A stretch of DNA of 64,000 nucleotides, from NCBI GenBank assembly GCA_021734255.1, contig JAIPJM010000006.1, forward strand, positions 44,201 through 108,200, in the 5' to 3' direction. The notes beneath the pieces are model-generated. The model did no database searches. It saw nothing but the letters and a program-made list of their open reading frames with translations, and was not told the DNA's origin. Within the stretch, counting starts at the first letter, position 1, and the number at the start of each line of letters is the position of its first letter. The translations under genes were made by a program, and so were the position numbers. The DNA comes from Fidelibacterota bacterium (GTDB lineage Bacteria; Fidelibacterota; UBA8477; JABMPR01). This document shows, piece by piece, positions 44,872 to 54,125 of the stretch.

Positions 44872-46305
44872 CTAATCTGGGATATTTAAGGCCACGAAGA
44901 AGGTGTTATCATTATCACGCCTTACGAGCAGCAGAGCAACATCACCTGGTTCGTAGCGAGAGAGTTTCTTATCAAAATCTCTTTTTGATTCCACTTTATC
45001 CAGGTGGCGTACATCAGGTCCCATCTCCTGTATGATCTGTCCAACCCGTAGATTCTTCTTGAAAGCTTCACTGTATTTATCGACAGAAGTGATGATCACG
45101 CCCTCCGTATTCCCAGAGAAGCCATAATAACGTAATTGAGACTCACTGGCCGTCTCGACGGTAAATCCCACGTCCGATCGCTCGGCTTCTAGTGGTCCGG
45201 CTGCGGCAGTTTCCTCCGGCATTTCCTCCAGAGTGACTTTGATCTCTTTGATCTTACCATCCCGCATGATCTTGAGCTTTTTCTTCTGGCCGGGGCGCTG
45301 GATGGAAACAATGGTCGGGAGCATATCAGAACTGGTGATCTCCTGTCCATCAAATTCCAGGATAATATCGCGTTCTCTCAGACCTGCTTTATCCGCCGGA
45401 CTATCCTCAACAAGGTCATCTATAAGGGCGCCGTGTGCTTTCTCCAAGCCAAAAGCTTTTGCCAGATCATTATCAACCGCTTGGATCCAAACACCAAGCC
45501 AGGCACGGGTTACACGGCCATTCTCTTGCAGGTCCTCTACAATACGATTGACCAGATTGATAGGAATGGCGAAACCGATCCCCTGATATCCACCACTCCT
45601 TGAAGCGATGGCTGAGTTCATTCCGATCAATTCACCGTCCAGATTCACCAGGGGACCGCCAGAGTTCCCAGGGTTGATGGCAGCATCTGTCTGGATGTAA
45701 TCCTCATAGTCTACGAGATTCACCTGAGAACGTCCCGTCGCACTGATGATGCCCTGGGTCACTGTCTGTGACAAACTTCCTGAAAACGGACTTCCAAAAG
45801 CCAGAACCCATTCACCTACATGGATCTTATCGGAGTTTCCCATCTTTATGGGAACCAGATTTCGGGCTTTTATTTTGATCAGGGCGACGTCCGTTCTGGG
45901 GTCTGCACCCACGATCTCTGCATCGTACTCCTCATTGTCTGAGAATTGGACCTTGATGTTCTCCCCTTTTTCAACCACATGGTTATTTGTGATAATGTAG
46001 CCATCCTTACTGATCACGATGCCAGAGCCCAGGGAGGTGCTGCGCATCTCCTGATCCTCATCGGGAAGGAACGGCCACAATTGGCGGGGCAGCATATCCT
46101 GAAAGTTACGAAATTGTTCCATATTCGGATGTTTATAGACCTGTTCGCTGGTGATCGTCACCACAGACGGTGATACTTTCTCAGCGATGGTTACAAAGGT
46201 GTTGCTCAAAGATTTGGCGAGACCCAAATCAGTCGCCTTCAGATCAGTTGGAAGGATCATCAGGATGAAAAGTATTGGTAGTAATAGTAGCTTTTTGTTA
46301 TTCAT
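44872..46305 (-). CDS. degP: HtrA/Deg periplasmic serine protease
   Basis: A 477-residue quality-control protease/chaperone. A signal peptide (LLLLPILFILMILPTDLKA) is followed by the trypsin-like domain with His in IITNNHVV, Asp in DPRTDVALIKI and the nucleophile Ser in NPGNSGGPLV, then two PDZ domains (about 280-370, beginning RAWLGVWIQAVD, and about 385-475, VEDSPADKAGLRERD belongs to the first). The frame might begin at 46341, but the ATG at 46305 with GGAG upstream gives the natural signal peptide. It degrades or refolds damaged envelope proteins. The gene symbol is by family; DegP, DegQ and MucD cannot be separated by sequence alone. Confidence 0.92.
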   Translation of the reverse strand: MNNKKLLLLPILFILMILPTDLKATDLGLAKSLSNTFVTIAEKVSPSVVTITSEQVYKHPNMEQFRNFQDMLPRQLWPFLPDEDQEMRSTSLGSGIVISKDGYIITNNHVVEKGENIKVQFSDNEEYDAEIVGADPRTDVALIKIKARNLVPIKMGNSDKIHVGEWVLAFGSPFSGSLSQTVTQGIISATGRSQVNLVDYEDYIQTDAAINPGNSGGPLVNLDGELIGMNSAIASRSGGYQGIGFAIPINLVNRIVEDLQENGRVTRAWLGVWIQAVDNDLAKAFGLEKAHGALIDDLVEDSPADKAGLRERDIILEFDGQEITSSDMLPTIVSIQRPGQKKKLKIMRDGKIKEIKVTLEEMPEETAAAGPLEAERSDVGFTVETASESQLRYYGFSGNTEGVIITSVDKYSEAFKKNLRVGQIIQEMGPDVRHLDKVESKRDFDKKLSRYEPGDVALLLVRRDNDNTFFVALNIPD

Positions 46306-46417
46306 ATGTTCGTCTCCATTTTCCATTGCATTGAATGCCACCTTGCTAAAAAGGTTTCAAATTTTATCAAATATTTTCAACTTTCGCATCCTCAATACAT
46401 ATTTTCCAGGGACTGAA

Positions 46418-46423
46418 TATAAT
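46418..46423 (+). promoter_or_regulatory. Perfect -10 box before yaaA
   Basis: TATAAT, in the context GAATATAAT, stands about 33 bp before the yaaA ATG; transcription would begin near 46430. There is no good -35 box 16-18 bp upstream, so an activator or an extended element may help. Confidence 0.4.
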
Positions 46424-46455
46424 GCTTGAAACGGAATACAAATAAAGGTCCACCC

Positions 46456-47232
46456 ATGATAGGCATCCTTTCCCCGGCTAAAAGTGTGAATTTTGACGAT
46501 CCAGCACCTACAGAGCGCTTCACACTCCCAGAATTTCTGGATGAGAGCGAGGCTCTTGTAAAAAAATTGCGCAGCTACAGCAAGAAGAGACTCATGAGCC
46601 TCATGTCCGTCAGTGAGAAGATCGCAGCGCTCAATCATGAACGTTTCGAACAGTTCAGCCCACCATTCACACTGGAAAATGCGAAGCAGGCTATGTATTC
46701 ATTCACTGGAGATGTTTACCGCCATATGCGTATCAACACCTATGATCCGGAGACGATCGAATTTGCCCAGGACAATCTGAGAATATTATCTGGTCTTTAT
46801 GGATATTTACGCCCACTGGACCTGATCCAGCCTTATCGACTGGAAATGAAGACCGGGCTGAAAACCAGGCGAGGGAAAGATCTATACAAATTTTGGGGAA
46901 GTCGGATAACCGAGGCGCTTAAACGCGACCTGGATTCTGACCCTAATCCTGTGCTTATCAACCTGGCCTCACAGGAATATTCACGGGTGATCGATTTTAA
47001 GGCACTTGATCAACCCGTCATCACTATCCTGTTCAAGGAAGTGGATAATGGCCGGGCAAAGACCATCGCCATCTTTGCTAAATGGGCCAGGGGAATGATG
47101 ATGGACCATATCATCCAGAACAAGCTTTCCGATCCTGAAGACCTCAAGACCTTCAATGAATCAAATTATCAGTTCTCTAAAGCAGATTCTGACCAGACTG
47201 AGTGGGTATTCACCCGACCCCGACCTGAGTGA
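46456..47232 (+). CDS. yaaA: Peroxide stress protein YaaA (UPF0246)
   Basis: A 258-residue protein of the UPF0246/YaaA family. It starts MIGILSPAKSVNF, where SPAKS is the family mark, and has FTGDVYRHM, LSGLYGYLRPLDLIQPYRLE and NLASQEYSRVID in order, then the end FAKWARGMMMDHI. E. coli YaaA lowers free iron during peroxide stress and binds DNA; the exact biochemistry is still unclear. AAAGG precedes the ATG chosen. It is convergent with the kinase gene, with a 6-nt gap. Confidence 0.92.
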   Translation: MIGILSPAKSVNFDDPAPTERFTLPEFLDESEALVKKLRSYSKKRLMSLMSVSEKIAALNHERFEQFSPPFTLENAKQAMYSFTGDVYRHMRINTYDPETIEFAQDNLRILSGLYGYLRPLDLIQPYRLEMKTGLKTRRGKDLYKFWGSRITEALKRDLDSDPNPVLINLASQEYSRVIDFKALDQPVITILFKEVDNGRAKTIAIFAKWARGMMMDHIIQNKLSDPEDLKTFNESNYQFSKADSDQTEWVFTRPRPE

Positions 47233-47238
47233 TCCGCT

Positions 47239-48498
47239 TTAGCTCTGTACTGATTGCTGGCTATTTTTATTGAATGGGATCGGTATCTGGTGCTTGGATC
47301 CGGGTAGCAGGTCATAACCAACTGCTGGCAGGTCTATCAAAAATCGGGTTCCTTCTGCTTCTGAGCTCTCCACAGTTATCACACCTTCATGCTCATCCAC
47401 AATGCGCTTTACAATTGCAAGCCCCAAGCCTGTACCTTTGCGTTTGCCAAAAGTGTAGAATTCCTTGAAGGCATTCTGCTTCACCTCTTCCGGCATGCCT
47501 GGTCCATCATCCTCAAGAATCAGGCGCAACCCGGTATCAACCGCTTGAGTGGCCACTCTAAATGTGCCGCCCGGTTCAAGAACATCCAGTGCGTTCACTG
47601 CAATATTGTCCAGTACCCGGAAAAACCTAGACCCATCAATACGAATGTCTCCGTCAAACTTGAGATCACGTTTCAGATTGATCTTCTTGTCAACAAATTT
47701 GAGGTCTAATGAATCACAACATTCTTGAAAGTATACATTCGCCTGAATTGATTTGACCAGCAGTTCTTCTCCCCCCTGGGCAAATGACAGTAAGTCCTGG
47801 GCCATTGAGGTGAACTGAATGACCTGTCTACTGATAATATCTGCATAATTATTCAACTGAGTCTGGGTATGCTTCTTGAGCTTAATGAGCTGAGCATATC
47901 CGCCAATGGTAGACATGGGATTCTTCATATCGTGAAGAATAGTGGAAGCCATTCTCCCGATAAGGGCCAGTCGTTCTTTGTTGATCAGGGCTTCCTGTGT
48001 TTCCTGGAGCATATAATTGGCATGACGCAGCTGGTCGTTCTCTTCCTTCAACGATTTGATGAGGCGTTCATCTGTCTCTCGCAGGAATTGGGATATGTTC
48101 TTTGCCACTGCCACGGAAAAGGCCGATACGTTTTCCACCAGTTGGATAAAATTATCTTTCGTAACAGTCAGGATCTCACAATTTGAATCGGCGATCATCC
48201 CTGCGCTTCTGGGTTTATCCTCCAGAACAGCCATCTCACCAAATAGCCCCCCCTGTTCACTGTAATAACCCAAGACCTCTGTCCGTTCATCATTGACCTG
48301 CTTAACGATCTTTACTTTGCCTGAGGTCAGGATATAGACATTATCACCTTTTGTCTGTTCCTGGATGATGGTCTCTTCACGCTCGTAATTTCGGCATTCT
48401 ACCTTGTTATAGATCATTTTCAGATCCTGGTCGGAAATATCCTTGAATATTTTGATATTCCTGAACGAATCAAATGTGGGTTTCTCAATTAGTTTCAT
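47239..48498 (-). CDS. Histidine kinase with N-terminal cyclic-nucleotide-binding domain
   Basis: A 419-residue soluble sensor kinase. Residues about 15-135 are a CRP-type cNMP-binding domain with the phosphate-binding cassette GGLFGEMAVLEDKPRSAG (Glu and Arg present), followed by a coiled coil (about 140-180) and a kinase core: H box RMASTILHDMKNPMSTIGGY with the phospho-His, N box DNIAVNALDVLE, G1 DDGPGMP and G2 GKRKGTGLGLAIV. No transmembrane helix is seen, so it senses an internal ligand such as cAMP or c-di-AMP-like nucleotides; which one is not known. No response regulator is next to it, so its partner is elsewhere. Kinases gated by a cNMP domain are rarely characterised. Confidence 0.88.
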   Translation of the reverse strand: MKLIEKPTFDSFRNIKIFKDISDQDLKMIYNKVECRNYEREETIIQEQTKGDNVYILTSGKVKIVKQVNDERTEVLGYYSEQGGLFGEMAVLEDKPRSAGMIADSNCEILTVTKDNFIQLVENVSAFSVAVAKNISQFLRETDERLIKSLKEENDQLRHANYMLQETQEALINKERLALIGRMASTILHDMKNPMSTIGGYAQLIKLKKHTQTQLNNYADIISRQVIQFTSMAQDLLSFAQGGEELLVKSIQANVYFQECCDSLDLKFVDKKINLKRDLKFDGDIRIDGSRFFRVLDNIAVNALDVLEPGGTFRVATQAVDTGLRLILEDDGPGMPEEVKQNAFKEFYTFGKRKGTGLGLAIVKRIVDEHEGVITVESSEAEGTRFLIDLPAVGYDLLPGSKHQIPIPFNKNSQQSVQS

Positions 48499-48604
48499 AT
48501 TTCCGCGCGGTTTTGTTCATCAAAACGTCTGGTGGACGTCATTTATCGCAAGTTAATGATACAGGATCAAATATCTCCAAAAATTTGCAGGTGTTAAAAG
48601 AAAA

Positions 48605-48634
48605 AGCCTCCTGCTTCAATTGAAACAGGAGGCT
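48605..48634 (-). terminator. Rho-independent terminator after ppdK
   Basis: AGCCTCCTGTTTCAA and TTGAAGCAGGAGGCT on the minus strand form a nearly perfect stem (one mismatched pair), followed by TTTTTCTTTT. It sits 31 bp beyond the ppdK stop. Confidence 0.88.
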
Positions 48635-48665
48635 CATATTCATTTCAAACCGAATTGATCTCGGT

Positions 48666-51374
48666 TCAACTTTCGCGTAATGCAGCCTGAGCAGCAGCCA
48701 ACCGTGCAATTGGCACACGGAACGGTGAGCAGCTTACATAGTCCAATCCTGTACGATGGCAGAATTCAACTGAACTGGGTTCACCACCATGCTCACCACA
48801 GATTCCCAGTTTAATATCGGGACGGGTCTGTTTTCCCAGGCGGCAAGCTGTTTCAATCAACTGACCAACACCTTCCTGATCAAGCACCTCAAAAGGATCA
48901 TTCTTGAGCAAGCCTTTTTCAAGGTAGACCGGCAGGAACTTTCCAGCGTCATCACGGGAGTAACCAAAGGTCATCTGGGTCAGGTCATTGGTACCGAATG
49001 AGAAGAACTCAGCGCTGGTAGCAATTTTATCAGCCGTCAGAGCAGCACGTGGAATTTCGATCATCGTACCCACAAGATGGTCAACTGAATCACCAACTTC
49101 AGCGAACAGGTCCTTGATCGTTTCGCGGACGATCTTCTCCTGAAGCTCCATTTCAGCAAGTGTACCTGTCAAGGGGATCATTATTTCAGGTTTTGCGACA
49201 ATGCCCTTCTTCTTCAGAGCCAGAGCGGCACCTATGATAGCCTTGGTCTGCATGACGGTGATCTCTGGGTAAGTATTCCCCAGACGACAACCACGATGAC
49301 CCAGCATCGGATTGAACTCTGATAGATCCTCAACCTTATCGGCAATAACTTTCACATCTACACCCATGACATCGGCCATTTCCTGCTGACCTTTTTCATC
49401 GTGGGGGACAAATTCATGAAGTGGTGGATCCAGCAGGCGTACAGTGACCGGAAGGTCCTGCATGGCTTCGAAAATACCTTCAAAGTCTTTCTGCTGAATC
49501 GGCAGCAGCCGTTCCAGTGCAGCTTCACGACCAGCCTGATCTTCAGCGAGAATCATCTCACGCATGGCGATGATCTTATCACCTTCGAAGAACATGTGCT
49601 CGGTACGGCAAAGGCCAATGCCCTTGGCACCAAATTCACGACCGATCCTGCTCTCACGCGGTGTGTCGGCGTTGGTGCGGACATACATTCTGGTATATTT
49701 CTCTGAGAGGTCCATGAGTTTTCCAAAATCGCCACTGACCTCTGGATCAATGGTTTTGATCTTGCCTTCATAGATCTCACCGGTAGAACCATTCAAGGAA
49801 ACCCAGTCACCTTCATTAAAGACATCACCGTCAACTGTCAGGGTCCTGGCTCTGTAGTCTATCTTGACTCCACCTGCACCGGAGACGCAGCATTTACCCA
49901 TACCACGGGCAACCACAGCTGCGTGGGAGGTCATCCCACCGCGGGCAGTAAGAATACCATTGGCGATGTTCATACCTTCCAGATCTTCAGGGGAGGTCTC
50001 AATTCTGGCCAGAATAGAATTTTCAAATTTATTGGCTTCATCAGCATGGAAAACCAGCTGGCCAGTTGCAGCACCGGGTGAAGCAGGCAGACCCTTGGTC
50101 AATACTCTTGCGGATGCCGTGGCAGCCTTTTCAAAAACGGGGTGAAGCAATTCGTCCAGTTTATTTGGTTCCATGCGCAGAACAGCTTCTTTCTCATCGA
50201 TCAGACCAGCTTCCAACTGCTCAATGGCGATACGCACCATAGCGGCACCCGTTCTTTTTCCACTACGGGTCTGGAGCATCCAGAGTTTACCATCCTGCAT
50301 GGTGAATTCTATATCCTGCATGTCAGAATAGTGGTCTTCAAGTCGCTGCTCAATATCATGCAATTCAGCATATATTTCTGGCATGAGCTCTTCAAGCGAT
50401 GGATATTCTTTCACACGTACTTCCTCAGAAATCCCCGCCAGTTTAGCCCAGCGCTCTGAACCAACTTTCGTGATCTGCTGAGGTGTGCGGACACCAGCCA
50501 CTACATCCTCACCCTGGGCATTGATCAGATATTCTCCATTGAAAATATCTTCACCTGTTCCTGCATCGCGGGTGAATGCAACACCGGTACCTGAGTTATC
50601 ACCCATATTCCCAAAGACCATCGCCTGCACATTGACAGCCGTTCCCCAATCGCCAGGGATCTTATTCAGCACGCGATAATAGACAGCGCGGGGTGTTTCC
50701 CATGAGTCGAAAACAGCCATGACTGAGCCCCAGAGCTGATCCCAAGGATCGTCTGGAAATTCTTTACCAGTCTTTTTGGTTACAGCCGCTTTGAAATCAG
50801 TGACGAGCTGTTTCAGGTCTTCCACGGTGAACTCTGTATCGAGCTCATAACCCCTGGCTTCCTTCATCTCATCCATGATCTCTTCGAAGGGGTCAATGTC
50901 TTCTTTAGACTCGGGCTTCATTCCCAGCACAACATCACCATACATCTGGACAAAACGGCGATAAGAATCCCAGGCAAAACGTTCATTACCTGATTTTTTT
51001 GCCAAGGCCAGAACGGCGGTATCATTGAGACCGAGATTGAGGACCGTATCCATCATCCCGGGCATGGAAACACGGGCGCCAGATCTTACTGAAAGTAAGA
51101 GTGGGTTTTCCGGGTCACAGAAAACGGCACCCATGACAGCTTCGGTTTCCTTGACAGCGGCCTCAACCTCTGCCTTGATCAGCTCAACTGTTTTTTCTCT
51201 ACCGACCTGATTGTATTCCGTACAAACGTCTGTTGTGATGGTAAATCCGGCTGGGACGGGAATCCCTAACCCGCTCATTTCTGCAAGGTTGGCTCCCTTG
51301 CCACCGAGAAGATTCTTCTGCGAGGCATCTCCCTCAGCTTTCCCACCGCCAAATGTGTAAACGCGTTTAGTCAT
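48666..51374 (-). CDS. ppdK: Pyruvate, phosphate dikinase
   Basis: A 902-residue enzyme that interconverts pyruvate, ATP and phosphate with phosphoenolpyruvate, AMP and pyrophosphate. The N-terminal ATP-grasp begins GGKGANLAEMSGLGIPVPAG, the phospho-His swivel has GGMTSHAAVVARGMGKCC, and the C-terminal barrel ends CGEHGGEPSSVEFCHRTGLD with the catalytic Cys. Motifs and length (usual 870-950) are complete. AAGGAAA precedes the ATG. The enzyme can work in gluconeogenesis or as a pyrophosphate-linked glycolytic step; the window does not decide. It stands alone between a terminator and a divergent gene. Confidence 0.96.
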   Translation of the reverse strand: MTKRVYTFGGGKAEGDASQKNLLGGKGANLAEMSGLGIPVPAGFTITTDVCTEYNQVGREKTVELIKAEVEAAVKETEAVMGAVFCDPENPLLLSVRSGARVSMPGMMDTVLNLGLNDTAVLALAKKSGNERFAWDSYRRFVQMYGDVVLGMKPESKEDIDPFEEIMDEMKEARGYELDTEFTVEDLKQLVTDFKAAVTKKTGKEFPDDPWDQLWGSVMAVFDSWETPRAVYYRVLNKIPGDWGTAVNVQAMVFGNMGDNSGTGVAFTRDAGTGEDIFNGEYLINAQGEDVVAGVRTPQQITKVGSERWAKLAGISEEVRVKEYPSLEELMPEIYAELHDIEQRLEDHYSDMQDIEFTMQDGKLWMLQTRSGKRTGAAMVRIAIEQLEAGLIDEKEAVLRMEPNKLDELLHPVFEKAATASARVLTKGLPASPGAATGQLVFHADEANKFENSILARIETSPEDLEGMNIANGILTARGGMTSHAAVVARGMGKCCVSGAGGVKIDYRARTLTVDGDVFNEGDWVSLNGSTGEIYEGKIKTIDPEVSGDFGKLMDLSEKYTRMYVRTNADTPRESRIGREFGAKGIGLCRTEHMFFEGDKIIAMREMILAEDQAGREAALERLLPIQQKDFEGIFEAMQDLPVTVRLLDPPLHEFVPHDEKGQQEMADVMGVDVKVIADKVEDLSEFNPMLGHRGCRLGNTYPEITVMQTKAIIGAALALKKKGIVAKPEIMIPLTGTLAEMELQEKIVRETIKDLFAEVGDSVDHLVGTMIEIPRAALTADKIATSAEFFSFGTNDLTQMTFGYSRDDAGKFLPVYLEKGLLKNDPFEVLDQEGVGQLIETACRLGKQTRPDIKLGICGEHGGEPSSVEFCHRTGLDYVSCSPFRVPIARLAAAQAALRES

Positions 51375-51608
51375 AAAAATAATTTCCTTCCAATTATCAG
51401 TGTAAATTTTATTGATTCGTGTCTCAGCACTGAGTGACTATCCATCATGGGCGGAATTAAATGATTTTACACCCTATTTGCCACAAAATTCCGACCCCTT
51501 CCGACCGATTCACCAGAGTTATGAGCGAGATGGATTTTGGAACGGGATGCTGTGGATTTTTGATTAATTTTTTCATGATTTTCTACCTACAGGGGCTAGA
51601 TTCCACCT

Positions 51609-52208
51609 ATGAAAACCTTGCTCATCCACGCTCTGAATCCCGAAGCTGCCCTCATCAGGGCTCGGTACCCGGCTATTTCTGAGCGCGTATCCCATCCAGG
51701 TATGGCATTGCATGAATTAAGCCCCCATTATGACATTTTACGGACTGGAATTGGGCTTGAGCGAACCGCAGCATCGCTTAAGCACGTACCGAGTCCTGAT
51801 TCCTACCAATTATTCTTACAGTTCGGGGTCAGCGGCTCCCTGGCAGAGGAGCTCCCGGTACATTCAAAGATCTGTGCGCACACGTTCACTGCCCTGGACA
51901 GAGAGCCCCTCAAATCTGAAAAGCCCCAGCACTGCGACCTACCCCATGTTCAAGTCGTTCGATATTTCAGCAGTATGGATGTAGTTAGCGATGAAGCATC
52001 GAGACAGATAGCGATCTCTCATGGTGCCCAGGCAGTCGATATGGAATCATATGAGGTGGCTTATTTCTGTGCGGCTCGCAACATACCATTCACCAGTCTC
52101 CGGATCATTTCTGATCGAGCAGGCGCTTCTACACCAGAAGAATTCCGTAATAATTTCAAGCGAGCTTCTGAGCTGTTGCAGAATTATCTCATTGAGCAGA
52201 TACTTTGA
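51609..52208 (+). CDS. Nucleoside phosphorylase/nucleosidase superfamily protein
   Basis: A 199-residue protein of the PNP/UDP phosphorylase-like superfamily, enzymes that split nucleosides. The C-terminal part has QAVDMESYEVAYFCAARNIP and TSLRIISDRAG, matching the VDMES...A motif and the catalytic Asp of the MTA/SAH nucleosidase and futalosine hydrolase groups. Early ILRTGIGLERTAASLKHV and QFGVSGSL fill the ligand sites. It is shorter than typical MTA nucleosidase (about 230). Substrate is unclear; futalosine hydrolase for menaquinone would fit the quinone-linked enzyme nearby but is unproven. It ends as the glycosyltransferase gene begins. Confidence 0.75.
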   Translation: MKTLLIHALNPEAALIRARYPAISERVSHPGMALHELSPHYDILRTGIGLERTAASLKHVPSPDSYQLFLQFGVSGSLAEELPVHSKICAHTFTALDREPLKSEKPQHCDLPHVQVVRYFSSMDVVSDEASRQIAISHGAQAVDMESYEVAYFCAARNIPFTSLRIISDRAGASTPEEFRNNFKRASELLQNYLIEQIL

Positions 52209-52219
52209 TTCTCCATCAC

Positions 52220-53065
52220 ATGAATATTTCTGTTATTATCCCCACTTATAACCGAGCCAATAAAATTGAAATAGCGGTTAAGTCGGTACTGGATCAGACG
52301 TACCACCCTGCCGAGATCATCGTTGTAGATGATGGTTCCAGCGATGGAACAGCAGCCATATTGGATCAATTCGCCGATAAAATCACTGTCATCCGAAATT
52401 CTGAGAACAGAGGTGTCTCTTTCTCACGAAATGCTGGTATTTCCCGGTCCACTGGTGACTGGATAGCCTTTCTAGATTCCGACGACACCTGGCATCCCGG
52501 TAAACTGGAAGCGCAGGTCAACTATCATTCACAGCACCCCGAGATCTTGATCAGTCAATGTGATGAGATATGGATCAGGAACGGTGTCCGGGTAAATCCT
52601 ATGGTTAAGCATGCCAAGCACGGTGGCTGGATATTTGACAAGTGTCTGCCTCTGTGTATCGTGAGTCCAAGTGCTGTCATCATCCACCGGAGCATATTTC
52701 AGGATATTGGTAGCTTTGATGAACAATTGCCTGCTTGTGAGGACTATGATCTCTGGCTCAGGATCGCGCCCCATTATGAAATAGGCTTACTGCCTGAGAA
52801 ACTGGTTACCCGTTACGGCGGACATCCTGATCAACTCAGTGCAAAGTACTGGGGAATGGATCGATTTCGAATTCAAGCCATGGAAAAACAGATAGATGCT
52901 GATCTTGAACCCGTTCAAAAGAAAGCTGTGCTCGAACAGCTGGTTTTCAAATGTCGAGTGCTTGCTGAAGGGGCTGCAAAGCGGGATAATCTGGAAGTGA
53001 CAGGCATCTATGGGGAGAAATTCAAGGCTTACCAACGGTTGTTGTCTGAGTTACCACCTGACTAA
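52220..53065 (+). CDS. Family 2 glycosyltransferase
   Basis: A 281-residue GT-A enzyme. It opens NISVIIPTYNRANKIEIAVK and has VVDDGSSDGT, then AFLDSDDTWHPGKLE with the metal-binding DxD, and CEDYDLWLRIA for the catalytic base. The frame could also start at a TTG at 52205, overlapping the previous stop; the ATG at 52220 gives the natural start of the fold. It transfers a sugar from a nucleotide donor to a lipid, sugar or protein acceptor, which cannot be named. It is the second gene of a two-gene unit. Confidence 0.88.
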   Translation: MNISVIIPTYNRANKIEIAVKSVLDQTYHPAEIIVVDDGSSDGTAAILDQFADKITVIRNSENRGVSFSRNAGISRSTGDWIAFLDSDDTWHPGKLEAQVNYHSQHPEILISQCDEIWIRNGVRVNPMVKHAKHGGWIFDKCLPLCIVSPSAVIIHRSIFQDIGSFDEQLPACEDYDLWLRIAPHYEIGLLPEKLVTRYGGHPDQLSAKYWGMDRFRIQAMEKQIDADLEPVQKKAVLEQLVFKCRVLAEGAAKRDNLEVTGIYGEKFKAYQRLLSELPPD

Positions 53066-53107
53066 AAATCCAGTCCGATCTTTGTTGTTGTTAAAACTTG
53101 GAGTGTA

Positions 53108-53902
53108 TTATTCGACCAGGTCGTTCCTGATACTGGCATACTTCAGCGTTGAGAGCAGGTTGCGGTAAAATGGTGGTTTCACTGAGAGCATGTGTTCTTT
53201 GGCGGCCTCATTGTCATAATCAAAGCGTCTGACATCCCAGTTAATATCATCTCCCTCCACGGTTAAAAAGGCAACAACGCCGCGGGTGTCTTCATCGAAG
53301 GGCAGGCCGGTGGAGCCAGGGCATAAAACGGTCAAGTTCCCGAACTTTTCATTACGAGGAATGTGGGTATGCCCGTGAATAAAAACGAAGCGTTTGGTGT
53401 CAGGATGTCTGTTGGCGGCGTGAGTTCTCCACCGTCTGGCTTCATCCAGCGTGGGGGGTAGTTCATCGCGACCAAACCAGGCATGGGTAAATTCAATGTA
53501 GGTATCGCCAATTGTCTCAAAATGGCTCAACTTCATACTGCGGACGAACATCTTCCCTGCTTCACCCAACTGTTCTGCTGTCCATTTCTCATTGGCGATG
53601 ATGTCGATACAGACCGGATCATCTGGATCCATGCCTTCAATCGTCGGACGATCATATTCCCAGATATCCTCTACCAGATAGCGATCATGATTCCCGCGGA
53701 TAAATACCACATTCTCCAGGGAGGTCAATTTATCCAGCACCGCATTCGGGGAAGATCCCAGCGAAAAGCAGTCACCCAAGCAGATGATCTTATCAACACC
53801 CTTTTCGGCCTGCACGATCTCAAGGGCTTTTTCCAGGGCAAAGACATTAGAGTGGATATCTGTAAGGATAGCGTACGTCATTTTACTTTTATCTTTAACC
53901 AT
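53108..53902 (-). CDS. Metallophosphoesterase
   Basis: A 264-residue member of the calcineurin-like superfamily. The five metal motifs are seen: TDIHSN, CLGDCFSLG, FIRGNHDRY, FTHAWFG and FIHGHTHIPR. The region is like YfcE/MPP enzymes acting on small phosphate esters or cyclic nucleotides, or on Ap4A; no motif fixes the choice. AGGA stands about 10 bases before the ATG at 53902, while an ATG at 53881 also makes a natural start. The start of the fold MTYAILTDIHSN suggests the shorter form may be real. It is a single gene. Confidence 0.85.
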   Translation of the reverse strand: MVKDKSKMTYAILTDIHSNVFALEKALEIVQAEKGVDKIICLGDCFSLGSSPNAVLDKLTSLENVVFIRGNHDRYLVEDIWEYDRPTIEGMDPDDPVCIDIIANEKWTAEQLGEAGKMFVRSMKLSHFETIGDTYIEFTHAWFGRDELPPTLDEARRWRTHAANRHPDTKRFVFIHGHTHIPRNEKFGNLTVLCPGSTGLPFDEDTRGVVAFLTVEGDDINWDVRRFDYDNEAAKEHMLSVKPPFYRNLLSTLKYASIRNDLVE

Positions 53903-54125
53903 CAATCAAAATCCTGTTGCGATGCATTATCGTTGTCATCCAGTTGGGGGATAAATATCTCATTTCCCCTTAATAAATCAAATACTTAAAAAAATTATGG
54001 GATATATGTCATAATAGCGAAATTACGTATCTGAAAGAGTTGCCTCAAGTGAAGTGCTCGGATATATTTGCGCCTGCATGAATATGACACTCAAATACAT
54101 GATAAATTTGATCAAAGGAGACTCC

